The position numbers and the translations under genes were made by a program. Under the pieces are notes generated by a model. That model made no database searches. It worked only from the letters and a program-made list of their open reading frames with translations, and had not been told where the DNA came from. This document shows, in pieces, positions 8,307-18,800 of a stretch of DNA of 33,877 nt. Position 1 is the stretch's first letter, and the number at the start of each line of letters is the position of its first letter. Source of the stretch: Klebsiella pneumoniae (lineage in GTDB: Bacteria > Myxococcota_A > UBA9042); contig CAMDBH010000036.1 of assembly GCA_945889325.1 (NCBI GenBank), positions 1 to 33,877 of the forward strand, given 5' to 3'.

Positions 8307-9641
8307 GTGAGAAAAACCAGTATCGACACGATCTTGCGCGTGCGCATCTTGCACAAGCCCGGGCAGTTGGCGCGGTTGGCCCGCTTGGTCGCCGATCAGG
8401 GCGCGCTCATTGGCGATATCAGCACGCACCGCATCCAAGAAGAGTCGACCGTGCGCGACATAACCGTTGAAACATTTGATGAAATGCAACTTCCAGCTGT
8501 GCTGGCTGCCATCCGCGATGATGAGGCGATCGAGTTGATCAGCGCCACCGACCGCGTGTTTGAATGCCACCGCGGCGGCAAGATTCACTCGACGACGACA
8601 GTAGCGCTCAATAATGAAGCGGATATGCGTTACATCTACACGCCGGGCGTGGCGCGGGTGTCGCAAGCGCTGGTGCGCGATCCCAGTTTGGCCTATGAAT
8701 TTACAGCTATCGGCAATTCTGTCGGCATTTTCACCAATGGCACGCGGGTGTTGGGGTTGGGCGACATCGGCCCGTTGGCCAGTTTGCCGGTCATGGAAGG
8801 CAAGGCGGTTTTGTACGACAAATTTGCCCACATCAGCGCGACGCCATTGCTTGTAGACACCAAAGATCCAGAAATTTTTATTGAAACCGTGGTGCTGCTG
8901 GCAAAATCTTTTGGCGGCATTCACCTCGAAGATATCCGCGTGCCCGACTGCTTTCGCATTGAGGACGAACTCAAACGGCGGCTGAATCGGCCGGTGATGC
9001 ACGATGATCAGCACGGCACAGCGACGGTGGCGCTCGCAGCCATCATAAATGCCTGTAAATTAACCAAGAAGGAACTTTCCCAAGCCCATGTCGGTCAGAT
9101 CGGCCTCGGTGCCGCCGGTAGCGCAATTGCGCGGTTGGTACTGGCGTATGGTGTCAAAGACGTTGTAGTTTCCGATGTTTCGCCGCACGCGGTGGCCGAA
9201 CTGGTCAAGGACGGCGCCCGCGGTGCCGACTTGGCCACCTTGATGAAAGAATGCGACATTGTCGTCGCCACAACCGGCAAACCCGGCTTGATCAGCGCCG
9301 AAATGATACGGCCTGGACAGGTGATTTTTTCGCTCAGCAATCCTTTTCCAGAAATCGAGCCGTATCAAGCCCTTGCGGCGGGTGCCGCTTTTGCCTCGGA
9401 TGGCCGGTCGATCAACAACGCCTTGGCTTTTCCGGGCCTTTTCAAAGGTGCGTTGCAAGAACGCAGCCGCTCGATCACGCGTGAGATGATGCTGGCCGCC
9501 GCGCAAGCCATTGCCGACCTTGCGGAAACGGGCGACGTAGTGCCGTCACCGCTTAATCCCGCTGTCCATCTAGCTGTTTGCGCTGCGGTGGCGGCCAAGG
9601 CCCGGCAGCAAGGCCTGTCGGGTACAGCGCGACCGGATTAG
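8307..9641 (+). CDS. NAD-dependent malic enzyme with N-terminal ACT domain
   Basis: The 444-residue enzyme converts malate to pyruvate and CO2 with reduction of NAD(P). An ACT domain (about residues 8-80; LHKPGQLARLARLVADQGA is typical) precedes the malic enzyme core. Visible motifs are YTPGVA with the active-site Tyr, GLGDIG, HDDQHGTA with the metal-binding Asp residues, and the dinucleotide motif GLGAAGSA. An Asp at the end of the second strand (VVVSD) favours NAD over NADP. The open frame extends upstream to 8190, but GTG 8307 with AGAGG eight bases before it gives a start that matches the ACT domain. The ACT domain implies allosteric control by a small molecule, perhaps an amino acid. It is convergent with the next gene, 12 bp away. 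Confidence 0.93.
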   Translation: MRKTSIDTILRVRILHKPGQLARLARLVADQGALIGDISTHRIQEESTVRDITVETFDEMQLPAVLAAIRDDEAIELISATDRVFECHRGGKIHSTTTVALNNEADMRYIYTPGVARVSQALVRDPSLAYEFTAIGNSVGIFTNGTRVLGLGDIGPLASLPVMEGKAVLYDKFAHISATPLLVDTKDPEIFIETVVLLAKSFGGIHLEDIRVPDCFRIEDELKRRLNRPVMHDDQHGTATVALAAIINACKLTKKELSQAHVGQIGLGAAGSAIARLVLAYGVKDVVVSDVSPHAVAELVKDGARGADLATLMKECDIVVATTGKPGLISAEMIRPGQVIFSLSNPFPEIEPYQALAAGAAFASDGRSINNALAFPGLFKGALQERSRSITREMMLAAAQAIADLAETGDVVPSPLNPAVHLAVCAAVAAKARQQGLSGTARPD

Positions 9642-9653
9642 CCGGCTCGCGCG

Positions 9654-11714
9654 CTACTGCTGGCGCAGCGCGTAAAACTTGCTCTGAATATTCGCGGTCT
9701 TGCCGCCGAGCGTCAGCGTCATATCCCAGTTGCAATTTTGCGAGCTGGCGCCGATCGCGTCGATCAATTGATCGCCGTCGGCGTCAAAAATCGGGCAGTC
9801 CACGGTGCCGAGCAGCAAGCCCTTGCCGCTCGCCGGATCGCCACTTTGCGCATCCAAACCATTGAGTTGTGCTTCCAAGTAGCCCGTGCCCAAGGTGATG
9901 AGAATTTCACAAGTCTGCGCCAAAAAATCCGCGCTGACGATGCTTTGCTTGCCCGCGAGTTGCTTGCCAAAATCCTCGCAGCACGTGTCTTTGACCAGAC
10001 ATTGTTTGGATCCGAGCAAGCTTTTGATCAACTTTTCATAACTGTCGATCGGCGGCGCGCCCGGGTTCTTGGGGTCGGCAGTGACTGCCGGAAGCAGCTG
10101 TTTCTGCACGATATAGTTGACCAGCGCTCCCCATTTGACGTTGAGCGCATGCTGGCCGATCTTGACGGTGCTTTTGAGGGCGTCGCGCCACAAATCGAAA
10201 TGCCCGACAATAGCATCGGCCTGGAACGCTTCAATATTAAAAGTTTTCTTGCCGCAATTCGGGTCGTTCTTGTTGCAGGCCGCGCCCAAAGTCCACTGAT
10301 AGGTAACGGTTGACCAGGTATCCTTGGTTTGCGCCTTGTCCAAAAAGCCCGCGTTGTCCGGTTCGGCCTTGATTTCAATGGTGCCGCCGACGTGCAAATC
10401 CGTTAAAATATTGGCCAAATCCTTGCTGGTGGCCAAGCCTGTTTTGACATTTTCCGGCAAGAATGTCAGCAAAATCGCATCGAGAAATTTGACGATGATA
10501 CCGCCAAAGGGCTGCTTTAAGTCATTGATATTGGGCTTCTTTGGATCGTCAAAGATAAACGCGCAAAATGAATCGAGCTTGCCGTTGGTCAACTTGCAGG
10601 CCAAGCTCAACACGCCCGCCACCGGGTCTTTGAGGATGTCGAAAAGATCGTTCAATACATTGGCAACCGCCGGCGGCAAGATGCTTACAAGGTTGATCGT
10701 GCTCATCAAATCGTAGACGCCTTTGAGGCGCGGCGGCAAATCCACCACATTGACCGTCACCGATTCACCCTCGATCGACTTGGTCGTGGCATTGTACTTG
10801 ACCGTAAATCCCATATCGAGGCAGCCGCCCGCAAGCGCTGAAGACCCTTGTGCTTTTGCGGCGATGCCGACCACCGTAAACGTCACGTCGCCGCCCTGCT
10901 GCTGCACCCACGGCGGAAATTGCGGATAGGAAATTGACCACGGCGTATCCCATTTCAGCAACGGTGGACTGAGCCACAGGGCGCTCGGCAAATTGGTGTT
11001 GTCGCCCAGATCAATGTCCTTGCAAGCCGGTGTCCCCGGATTTTCCTGTTTCGTCAGCCGCACTTGTACAACGCCAAAATCCTGCAATGCCTGATTGCCG
11101 GTGTAGTGCAGCGTAATGGACGGCGGACCTTTGGCCTTGCTCTGCACGTGCAGGGTGAAAACAAGTTGGCCAGCGGCCGGATCATCGGGCACGCTGGCGA
11201 TCACATCCACAGTCCCCAGATCGCCGCCGCTTTTGACGTCGCACTGCCCGACCCCCTTGTCGTCGACCGGCACGTTGGGCGTGCTGACCTCCACCAGCTT
11301 GTTGTTTGGATCTTTAAGGGCAAATTGGATCAGCACGTCCGGTTTGGGCTTGCCATCGACCAGATACTTCACAGAGATCGGCCGCACCGCGTTCTGGGTC
11401 AGGATCAGGCCACAGGCGGTGTTGCAGGTGCCGCCGAAGTCGTCTTTGCCCATGGCGTAGCTCAAAACGCCGACGCTGGCCGTCTCGCCGTCTGGGCCGC
11501 TGACCACGCCGTCGCTGTCGGTCGTGCTGTTTTGACCGCCGTTGTCTTTGCCGCTGACGGCACCATCGCCTTTGCCATCAAGGCCTTGGCCGAATTGGGT
11601 GCCTCCGCCGTCGCCCGACACCAAAGTGCCGGCAACCGTGCTTTCGCCGCACGCGGTCAGAAACAGCGCGCAGCAAGCGAGCGATAAGAGCATGGATTTA
11701 GTAAGCAACTGCAT
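9654..11714 (-). CDS. Large lipoprotein with Ig-like domain, function unknown
   Basis: A 686-residue lipoprotein with a textbook lipobox LTAC (Cys22, +2 Gly) and a Gly/Asp-rich linker to about residue 80. The next region (about 90-200) looks Ig-like, with alternating strands and a Cys pair (GTCNTACG). The rest has no recognisable enzymatic motif, but contains paired cysteines (KDTCC, GAACNKNDPNCG) and a DADGDQLIDAIG segment near the C-terminus that resembles an EF-hand or thrombospondin-3 calcium loop. The start is ATG 11714 with GAGAGG about seven bases upstream; the frame stays open to 11762, but that extension would precede the signal peptide. It is the last gene of the five-lipoprotein run, 67 bp after the previous one. 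Confidence 0.82.
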   Translation of the reverse strand: MQLLTKSMLLSLACCALFLTACGESTVAGTLVSGDGGGTQFGQGLDGKGDGAVSGKDNGGQNSTTDSDGVVSGPDGETASVGVLSYAMGKDDFGGTCNTACGLILTQNAVRPISVKYLVDGKPKPDVLIQFALKDPNNKLVEVSTPNVPVDDKGVGQCDVKSGGDLGTVDVIASVPDDPAAGQLVFTLHVQSKAKGPPSITLHYTGNQALQDFGVVQVRLTKQENPGTPACKDIDLGDNTNLPSALWLSPPLLKWDTPWSISYPQFPPWVQQQGGDVTFTVVGIAAKAQGSSALAGGCLDMGFTVKYNATTKSIEGESVTVNVVDLPPRLKGVYDLMSTINLVSILPPAVANVLNDLFDILKDPVAGVLSLACKLTNGKLDSFCAFIFDDPKKPNINDLKQPFGGIIVKFLDAILLTFLPENVKTGLATSKDLANILTDLHVGGTIEIKAEPDNAGFLDKAQTKDTWSTVTYQWTLGAACNKNDPNCGKKTFNIEAFQADAIVGHFDLWRDALKSTVKIGQHALNVKWGALVNYIVQKQLLPAVTADPKNPGAPPIDSYEKLIKSLLGSKQCLVKDTCCEDFGKQLAGKQSIVSADFLAQTCEILITLGTGYLEAQLNGLDAQSGDPASGKGLLLGTVDCPIFDADGDQLIDAIGASSQNCNWDMTLTLGGKTANIQSKFYALRQQ

Positions 11715-11781
11715 GGTCGGCCTCTCGCCAAGCGGAGCGACGTCTGGGCAGCCGCCGCACACCGCAAAATTTTCTGTGCCG

Positions 11782-13689
11782 TTATGGACTCAGCGGGGTA
11801 AAACGCAACACTGTGCCGATGTCGCCGACAATCAGCGCATCCTTGCCGTAGGGGCAGATGCTGAAAAGCGTAGCGATTGTGCCGGGATTGAGCGGTTCCC
11901 AGTTGTCGTAGCTGGACGGATTGCCGTCAAACAACATGGCCATGCCCTGCGTTCCGACAAACAAGATGCGGTCCTTGGACCAGCCCCAGATCGCGCGGAC
12001 AATCCGAGTTTCATCTGCAAATTTGGACTGATAGGTCCAAGTGGTGCCGTCCCAGTGGACCAGCACGCCTTTGCCATGATCGTCGGGTTCGCCCGATGCC
12101 CAAATGTCATCTGGGGCAGCACCCCAAATTGCGAGCAGGTTAGCCGTGACTTTGGTTGGCTTTTTGGGATCGCCGTACGGTTCGATCGGCACGGGCTGCC
12201 AAGCGGTGCTGTCGTTGTGCACAATCGTGCCCAAATCGCCGACTGCCCAGACGTTGTCGGGCGCAAAACCCGTGATGGCGCGCAGCGAATTCACCGTTGG
12301 CGACTGATCCAACTTCCACGATTCGCCATTCCAGGAACCGACCACGCCGCCTTCACCGACCGTCCACGCGTGCAGATCGTCGGCGGCCCAAACGCCAAAA
12401 AGCGTTGCATCGGTGATGCCTTTGCCCGATACCGACGGCGGCGCGCAAGTGGTGCTGATCAACAGATCGTCGATGAACACGCCCTCGCCAGCGTTGTCGA
12501 ATTGGTTCAGGCTGTTAAATGCGATGGCCAATTGAATCGACTGACCGGCGAACTTGGTCAAGTCGACGGTCTGCACCTTGAATTTGCCAAAAGTCGAAGC
12601 CGCAGCTAGGTTTTTCTGCTTATCCCACACGATTTCAGTGCCAGCCGGGCCAACCACCATAATTTGCAATTGATCGGTAAAGCCGCTGGCGACTTCCATC
12701 GACAATTGAAACGACAGCTGCGCATTTTTTGCTTTGGGAATGCTGAACTGCGGCGAGGTCATTTTGGAGCCGACGACTTTGCCGTTGTCAAAAGTTGCGC
12801 ATTTCTCTTTTGGATCATCGGCGCAAGGCACATCGGTTCGGCCAAAATACGCAGAATTTTGCGGGCTTGTGAACCGCGCCTTGCCATCTTTGCCGATCAT
12901 ATGGGCGGCCGACCACACGATGCCGCCATCACTGCCCGTAAATGCGTCGGTAACCAACCATTTACCCAAGCCTTTGTCAAAGCTGTCGGCAAACACAGGG
13001 CCGCCGCAGCAACCGCTCGTGCCCGAGGCCGAGTAGACGCACGCGCCGCCCTCGCAAACGTCGACGGTGCAAGGGTCGCTGTCTTCGCAATCGGCCGGTT
13101 TGCTGCAACCACCTGCGGTGGCGAACTTTTTGCCCAGCGTGCCCTCGGCGGTGGCGTGTGCTTGCAGGACGATGCCTTGCATGCCAACCGCGAACGCATT
13201 TTTTGCGCCCGGCGTTCCAGAAATGCTGTTCAATGACGAGAACTTGCCGGTCGTCAACACTTGCCATTGCAAACCGTCGTAGCCAACGACCGTTCCGCCT
13301 GTGCCAACCGCGTAAACGCGCGAGGTCGCATCGGCCCACACGCTGCGTAAGGCGACGTTGTTCAGACTCGGCACGACAATTTGTGTCCACAAGCCAACTT
13401 GCGGAGGTACGTCGCTGGGAATATCCGGAAATTGAATGTCAGGGCCGGTATCGATGTCGCTGTCGGCATCGACCACCGCCGGACCGCTGTCAATCGGCAC
13501 ATCCTGGGCGGCATCCACGGCCGCGTCAGTGGCGACATCGGCCGGTGCATCTGGCGTGTTGTTGGAACAACCACTTGCGGCAGCCGCCAACAGCAGGCCG
13601 ATAATGCCCGCGCATTGGCCCTGCTTGGAACAACGTGCCTTGGAAAAACCTTGCTCTGAAAAACTCTGCCAAGATAGTCGCGTTATCAC
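11782..13689 (-). CDS. Lipoprotein with seven-repeat propeller split by Cys-rich/jelly-roll insertion
   Basis: A 635-residue lipoprotein with an unusually long signal n-region (lipobox ASGC, Cys41, +2 Ser) and an Asp/Ala linker. Two propeller repeats (about 99-185; VWADATSRVYAVGTGGTVV) are followed by a myxobacterial-type Cys motif (DCEDSDPCTVDVCEGGACVY, about 195-220) and a jelly-roll-like domain of about 180 residues. That domain starts FADSFDKGLGKW and ends in GEGVFIDDLLI. Five more repeats with WAVGDLGTIV-type cores run to the end. The total is seven, so the insertion probably loops out of a single propeller. The GTG start overlaps the stop of the upstream gene by four bases (13686-13689), and GGAG lies eight bases before it, so translation is likely coupled. 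Confidence 0.85.
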   Translation of the reverse strand: MITRLSWQSFSEQGFSKARCSKQGQCAGIIGLLLAAAASGCSNNTPDAPADVATDAAVDAAQDVPIDSGPAVVDADSDIDTGPDIQFPDIPSDVPPQVGLWTQIVVPSLNNVALRSVWADATSRVYAVGTGGTVVGYDGLQWQVLTTGKFSSLNSISGTPGAKNAFAVGMQGIVLQAHATAEGTLGKKFATAGGCSKPADCEDSDPCTVDVCEGGACVYSASGTSGCCGGPVFADSFDKGLGKWLVTDAFTGSDGGIVWSAAHMIGKDGKARFTSPQNSAYFGRTDVPCADDPKEKCATFDNGKVVGSKMTSPQFSIPKAKNAQLSFQLSMEVASGFTDQLQIMVVGPAGTEIVWDKQKNLAAASTFGKFKVQTVDLTKFAGQSIQLAIAFNSLNQFDNAGEGVFIDDLLISTTCAPPSVSGKGITDATLFGVWAADDLHAWTVGEGGVVGSWNGESWKLDQSPTVNSLRAITGFAPDNVWAVGDLGTIVHNDSTAWQPVPIEPYGDPKKPTKVTANLLAIWGAAPDDIWASGEPDDHGKGVLVHWDGTTWTYQSKFADETRIVRAIWGWSKDRILFVGTQGMAMLFDGNPSSYDNWEPLNPGTIATLFSICPYGKDALIVGDIGTVLRFTPLSP

Positions 13690-15695
13690 TGGAGTTTCTC
13701 CGCAACGGCGTAGACGCCGCCCTTCTTGCCGACCGCAACGGTGCCCTTGCCTGTGCTGGCAACACCGTAAAGCACGTTGGCCACGCCGCCTGCAAGTTTC
13801 TTAAAGGATTCACCGACTTTACCGACGACCAGTGCGCCCTGCCAGCCGACCGCAATCAGTGTGCCATCGGCACGCCGCGTGGCGCCATAAAGGAAAAGTC
13901 CAGGAGATTCAAAAACTTTCTTCCACGTGCCGCCCGCGCCCTCACTGCGCAGCGCGATGCTGCCTTGGTCGCTTACGGCCATCGCTTCGCCATTGCCCCA
14001 AACAATCACGCGGACCAAGTCGTCCACGCCGCCGCTGTCTTCTTTGGTCCATTTGCCGCTGGCATCGCGTTTAATAACAATGCCGTAGTTGCCCACCGCG
14101 TAGGTGTTGCTGCCCGAGGTGGCAATCGCGCGCAACGGGATTTGCACGCCGGTCGCTTCGGTGACCATTTTGTTATTCTTGTTGATGCCGGTGCCGATTA
14201 GGATCGCCGCGCCGTTGTCGCCGACAGCCACCGCGCTGTCGCTGCCGACCGCGGCAACGCCGTGCAGTTGCACGCCATTGGGCGCCGTGCGCACCAGCCA
14301 TTTGCCAGTACCTTCACCTGTTTGCACAACAACGCCGCCATTGCCGACGGCCACCACACCGGCATCGGCGGTGACATCGTTTAGATCGTTGCAACTGACG
14401 TCGACGGCCAAATCATAAAAAGGTGCTGTTGCATCAGTGGCTTTCAGCAACAATCCGCCCTGACCGACGGCGAACAATTCGCCAGAACTTGCCGCGGCAA
14501 TCGACTTAAGATCGGCCACCATTTCCGGTTTGAAGTCGTTCCACTTGCCGGCTTCGTACACCACTCCGGCTGCAGTATCGATTTTCCCCGTGTTATCCGA
14601 GGCCGCTTCGCCTATCGCGACAGCAAATCCGCCCTTGTCCTTGGTCGCAGTGCCCCACAGGCCGCTGAAACTGCGGGTTTTCATGTAAGTGCCGTCAATT
14701 TCACTCAAATTCCATTTCTTGCCGACATAATGCAGCAAGGCGCCTTTGCCGCCGATCGCCCAGCAATCCGTGTCCGACTGTGCCCATAGGCCAAATAAGT
14801 CGCGGCCATCGGGATCATTGGCCAGGGTGGCCTCCCACGTGCCATCGGTTGTCGCAGCCAAGTAGCCTTCATCGCCAGCGGCAAAAAGCCGACCATTGGG
14901 GCTTGCCGTGACCGCGCGCAACGTTGTGGTCGCCTTGGGCATTTTGGTCGGCGACCACGCGCCGCCGCTGAGCTTAAGCGCACTGCCCTGTTCGGCCATG
15001 GCCCAGATTTGGCCTGAGCCAACCGCGAAAATGGATTGTATATTTGCCGCGCTATTGGTGGATTCCTGCGACCAGACACCGTCTTTGCTGCGGCGCAAAA
15101 CTACGCCCGCATCGCCGGCCACCACAATCGTTGACCCGTCAGCAGGCGCGTGAACAGAACGGAAAATCGTGTTGGGCGCCAATTTGGGGGTGTCGTCGCT
15201 CAGTGTCACGCCATCCCAGTGCAAGATCACGCCATCGCCCGCGATGACGACGTCGTTGGCGTTGCGGCCGCCGACGGCGTACAGGTCTTTGGCGGTGCCC
15301 GAGCTGCGCGGCGCCAACGATTTGCAACTGTTGTGCGCGATCCGGCCCTTGTCGCCGACCAGCCAAAAATCGTCGGCCGAACTGCCCCAAACCCCGCGCA
15401 AATTGGTTTGCACCTTGAGCGAGTGCGGCGTCAGCAGCCCCAGCGGCGCGACTTGCGCATCCCCAGCATCAGCGGTCGGATTTGCCGAATCGCCGCCAGT
15501 GGTTTCAGCCGCAGTTGTGTCTGGTCCAACGGCACCGTCTGTTGGGGTGCCATCGCTGGTGGTCGTGTCGCCGGTGGCACCGGCGTCGTCAGTTGCCACA
15601 GCGGCGCCGCACCCAGCCAGCGCGGCCGCCAAGGTTAGACAAACAAACAAGTCCCGTGCCCCGTGATGCCGCGCTCGCTCCAGCCAATTGATCAT
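13686..15695 (-). CDS. Lipoprotein made of 14 YCF48-like propeller repeats
   Basis: A 669-residue lipoprotein (LAGC, Cys29, +2 Gly) with a Thr/Ala/Asp-rich linker to about residue 85. The remainder is a run of about 42-residue repeats, each with an L-x-x-V/I opening, an AVG or AAG core, a G-x-G turn and a hydrophobic strand, for example LRAIATSGSNTYAVGNYGIV. I count 14 repeats, which would make two seven-bladed propellers in tandem. No enzyme motif is visible. The start is uncertain: ATG 15695 has GGAG twelve bases upstream, and ATG 15713 in the same frame would add six residues before the signal. It is translationally coupled to the next gene, and the intergenic stretch upstream contains three CCGCGG palindromes. 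Confidence 0.85.
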   Translation of the reverse strand: MINWLERARHHGARDLFVCLTLAAALAGCGAAVATDDAGATGDTTTSDGTPTDGAVGPDTTAAETTGGDSANPTADAGDAQVAPLGLLTPHSLKVQTNLRGVWGSSADDFWLVGDKGRIAHNSCKSLAPRSSGTAKDLYAVGGRNANDVVIAGDGVILHWDGVTLSDDTPKLAPNTIFRSVHAPADGSTIVVAGDAGVVLRRSKDGVWSQESTNSAANIQSIFAVGSGQIWAMAEQGSALKLSGGAWSPTKMPKATTTLRAVTASPNGRLFAAGDEGYLAATTDGTWEATLANDPDGRDLFGLWAQSDTDCWAIGGKGALLHYVGKKWNLSEIDGTYMKTRSFSGLWGTATKDKGGFAVAIGEAASDNTGKIDTAAGVVYEAGKWNDFKPEMVADLKSIAAASSGELFAVGQGGLLLKATDATAPFYDLAVDVSCNDLNDVTADAGVVAVGNGGVVVQTGEGTGKWLVRTAPNGVQLHGVAAVGSDSAVAVGDNGAAILIGTGINKNNKMVTEATGVQIPLRAIATSGSNTYAVGNYGIVIKRDASGKWTKEDSGGVDDLVRVIVWGNGEAMAVSDQGSIALRSEGAGGTWKKVFESPGLFLYGATRRADGTLIAVGWQGALVVGKVGESFKKLAGGVANVLYGVASTGKGTVAVGKKGGVYAVAEKLQ

Positions 15696-15746
15696 CGAAA
15701 ATCTACGCTCCATCTCGCGGCAGGACGCCCTATGCCGTGATTCCCG

Positions 15747-15813
15747 CCGCGGCAAAAAAGGGCTCATTGGGTTGGCCGTTTTGACTTGCCGCGGACTTTA
15801 CGTTCTCCGCGGC
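15747..15813 (-). promoter_or_regulatory. Three CCGCGG palindromes able to form alternative hairpins between two lipoprotein genes
   Basis: CCGCGG occurs at 15747-15752, 15789-15794 and 15807-15812. GCCGCGG (15788-15794) pairs perfectly with CCGCGGC (15807-15813) just after the stop of the upstream minus-strand gene. The middle copy could instead pair with the first copy, which has six T residues before it on the minus strand. Mutually exclusive pairings of this kind suit attenuation or mRNA processing between cistrons. This is inference from sequence only. Confidence 0.5.
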
Positions 15814-15815
15814 CG

Positions 15816-18800
15816 TTATTGGTACTTAAAGAACATCTCATTGACCGACCACGAACGCCAAGTCAGCTGATATAAATCAGTTTCTTCGTACGCGTCGATG
15901 TTGAAGCCCTCTTTGTAACCGCGGAAAATCGTCAGCCGCAACATCTTGCCCTTCGGAATCCCTGGCGTACCCTGAATGCTTGGAAAATCAGGCAGATCAA
16001 CTTCGCTGATCGAGCCTTTGGTCATCAGGTGCCACACCGGCGTGTCCGGACCCATGCCCGGAATACCGATCATGATGTAGTTAAAGTGCGGCTCGGTGGT
16101 ATCGGTATCGACATCCCATTTGATTTTATTGCCGATAAGCGTCGCCGGTTGGCCAGGCGCAATCGCCTTGGGCGTGTTGGCCAAGGGCGGATAAATCATC
16201 GGCCCGAGCAGCAGTTCCTGCTCACCGAGCGAGAAGAACGCGCCGTCTTTGCCGACCCACAGGGCGTTGAGCGCCTTGTCGACCTGCTGGACCTCAATTT
16301 TGGTCCAAACTTTGCCGTTCCAATGCACGACCACGCCGCGCGCACCGACCGCCCAAACGTCATCCGCGCCTGTGCCGCGCACCGACGTGAGCGTTGAACC
16401 GACAGGGCTCGACATGGGTTTCCAGATGACACCGTCGTATTTCAGGATTTGGCCTTTCTCACCAACGGCATAGACATGCGTTGGATCGGCAGCCCACACC
16501 GAACGCAGCGCGATCGAAGTGCCCGACGTCTGGCTTTTCCACTGCGCGCCGTTCCACATCGCGATGGCGCCGTACATGCCGACGGCCCAAATGTGGTCCT
16601 TGTCGCTGCCGCCGATACCCAAATAATTGGTGTATGGCGACGGATTGAACTTGGCCCAACCTGCTGCACCCAATTGGCAAATACCTTGCTGACTGGCCGC
16701 CCAAACCGCGGTACCACCAGTCGCTTTGCCGTTGACCGGGTCTGCGACGGCATACACGCCATTCAAATTGATCGGTGCGCCGACAAACGGCGTCGGGCTC
16801 CATTTTGAACCGTCAAACGAACCGGCCGCACCCAGCCAACCGACTGCCCACACATGGCTTTTGTCCAGACCATAGACGTCGTGCAAATCACCAGTGGCAA
16901 AATTGGCTTGTACGGTCCAACTGCCGCCGTCCCAGTGCACCAAGGAGCCTTGCGCGCCGACGGCGTACAAATTGTCCTTGCCGGTTCCCCACATGCCGTA
17001 GACGTTCTTCTTCACGCCGGTGTCGATGGCCTCAAAGTCGCCGTTGTTTAGGCGTCGCACCATGGAATCGTTGGTCAATTCAATGACGTCGTTCTTGATG
17101 GTGATCGAATACGGAATTTGACCTTTGGTCGCGAAGTCATATTGCAAGACAAAGCCGAGCAATGACAAGGAGGTATCGGCAAAGTCGCCGCTGAAATTGG
17201 CGGGCAACGCGTCAATGCTCATCAGATCGGGGTTCGGGTCGCCGACTGCGAATTTCACATCGTTTTTGGGCATGTTGATCACGCCCTCACTGCCCAGCAC
17301 CAGCGCGGCTTGCGCGATATTGACGATCACGGCATTGGGGCTACCCGTGGACCAAACTGGCGGCGCGTCCAAGCGAATCGCCGCTTTTTGCGTCAACGGC
17401 ATGGTCAACTTCACGTCGACGCCTGTGAGGTCTTTTTTCGGTTCGCCCATCAGGTGCCGGCGTACGCCCATGATAGTAGGCGTGAATTTCAGCATGGAAT
17501 TGCCATCGCCCGCGACCAATTGCGCGCCAAATTCGCGAATACCGCCAAAGCACACGACGGCGACTTCACCAAACGGTGAGTTGATCTGGTAGGAGAAATC
17601 ATTGCTCATGTCTGCAACGAACCCTTGGCCTTCATTGGGTTTATTTGCCTGACTCAGGATCGTCGGCATGGTGTGGTAACAGACCGCCGCCAGTTCGCCC
17701 TTGGCGGGCACGCAGCGCGCCGGACCATCCGAATAGAACTGACATTTGAACTGCGACGGGCAAACGCTGTTGTCGCTGGCGCAATCGAGCACGCAGCGCT
17801 TGCCGTTGCCTTCGCCGATGTCGATACAAGCAAAACCAGAGCCAGCGCATTGCGAATCATTGCCGCAAGGGGTGCAGGTCGCATCGCCTGGGCCTTTCTT
17901 TTGACCGGTTTGCGGATTGGTGCAACTGCCGACCGGAATGGCGACGTATTTGTCCAAACCGATGACATGGCCTGAGATCTTCGGCGGCGTGATGCCCGGC
18001 GGCGGCGCACCCGGCGACGGCGGCGGTGTCGGCGTCATGTGCAGCGTCACGTTGGTGGCGTCAAAAAGCACAACAGAAGCCGATTCATAGCCAGTCTTGC
18101 TGGCACTGACCATCTGCTTGCCCTTGATGTCGTCACCGCTGAAAGTGATTTGGCCATCGGCATTTGTGTAGCCTTGATACGGGGTGGTCGGGTCGATCCA
18201 TAGCATGCAAAAGGCGTCGGCGACGGGCGAATTGTCTTTGCCGTTGAGCACCGTGATGTTCAGCGAGCCGTCGATTTCCGCGCCCCAAGTGCCGCCATAC
18301 GCATTCATCGGATTGAAGTACGTGTAACCGTTGGCCAAGGTCGCCTTATCGGCGCCCACAATCACCGACACGTCGACCGCGCCGACTTTGCCCGGCGGCG
18401 TCTTGCACGTGACATGGCTGGGATCCAAATAGGTAAAGTGCGTGGCCGGTTGGCCGCCAAAGGTGACGTTCATCGTCGGGGCAAAGCCGTTGCCGTAAAT
18501 GTGCACGTAGGTGCCGCCGGCCTGTGCGCCGGTGTTCGGATACGGCACATAGATCTGCAACTTGTTGCCCGAATAGGAAAATCCATTCTTCAGCACCGCG
18601 ACATTGCCATCGGAAATCACGGCGACGTCGACATAGCCGGGGCTGCCCGGCGGGGTAACCGCCTGAATTTCACTATCGCTGACCACGACCACGGCGGCGG
18701 CGGGCAGGGCGCCGATCTTGACGCCAACCTTGGCCTTGGAGAAGCCTGCGCCCTTAATGGTGATTTTGGTGTTGCCTTCTGGGACGCCCGCCGAAGGCGT

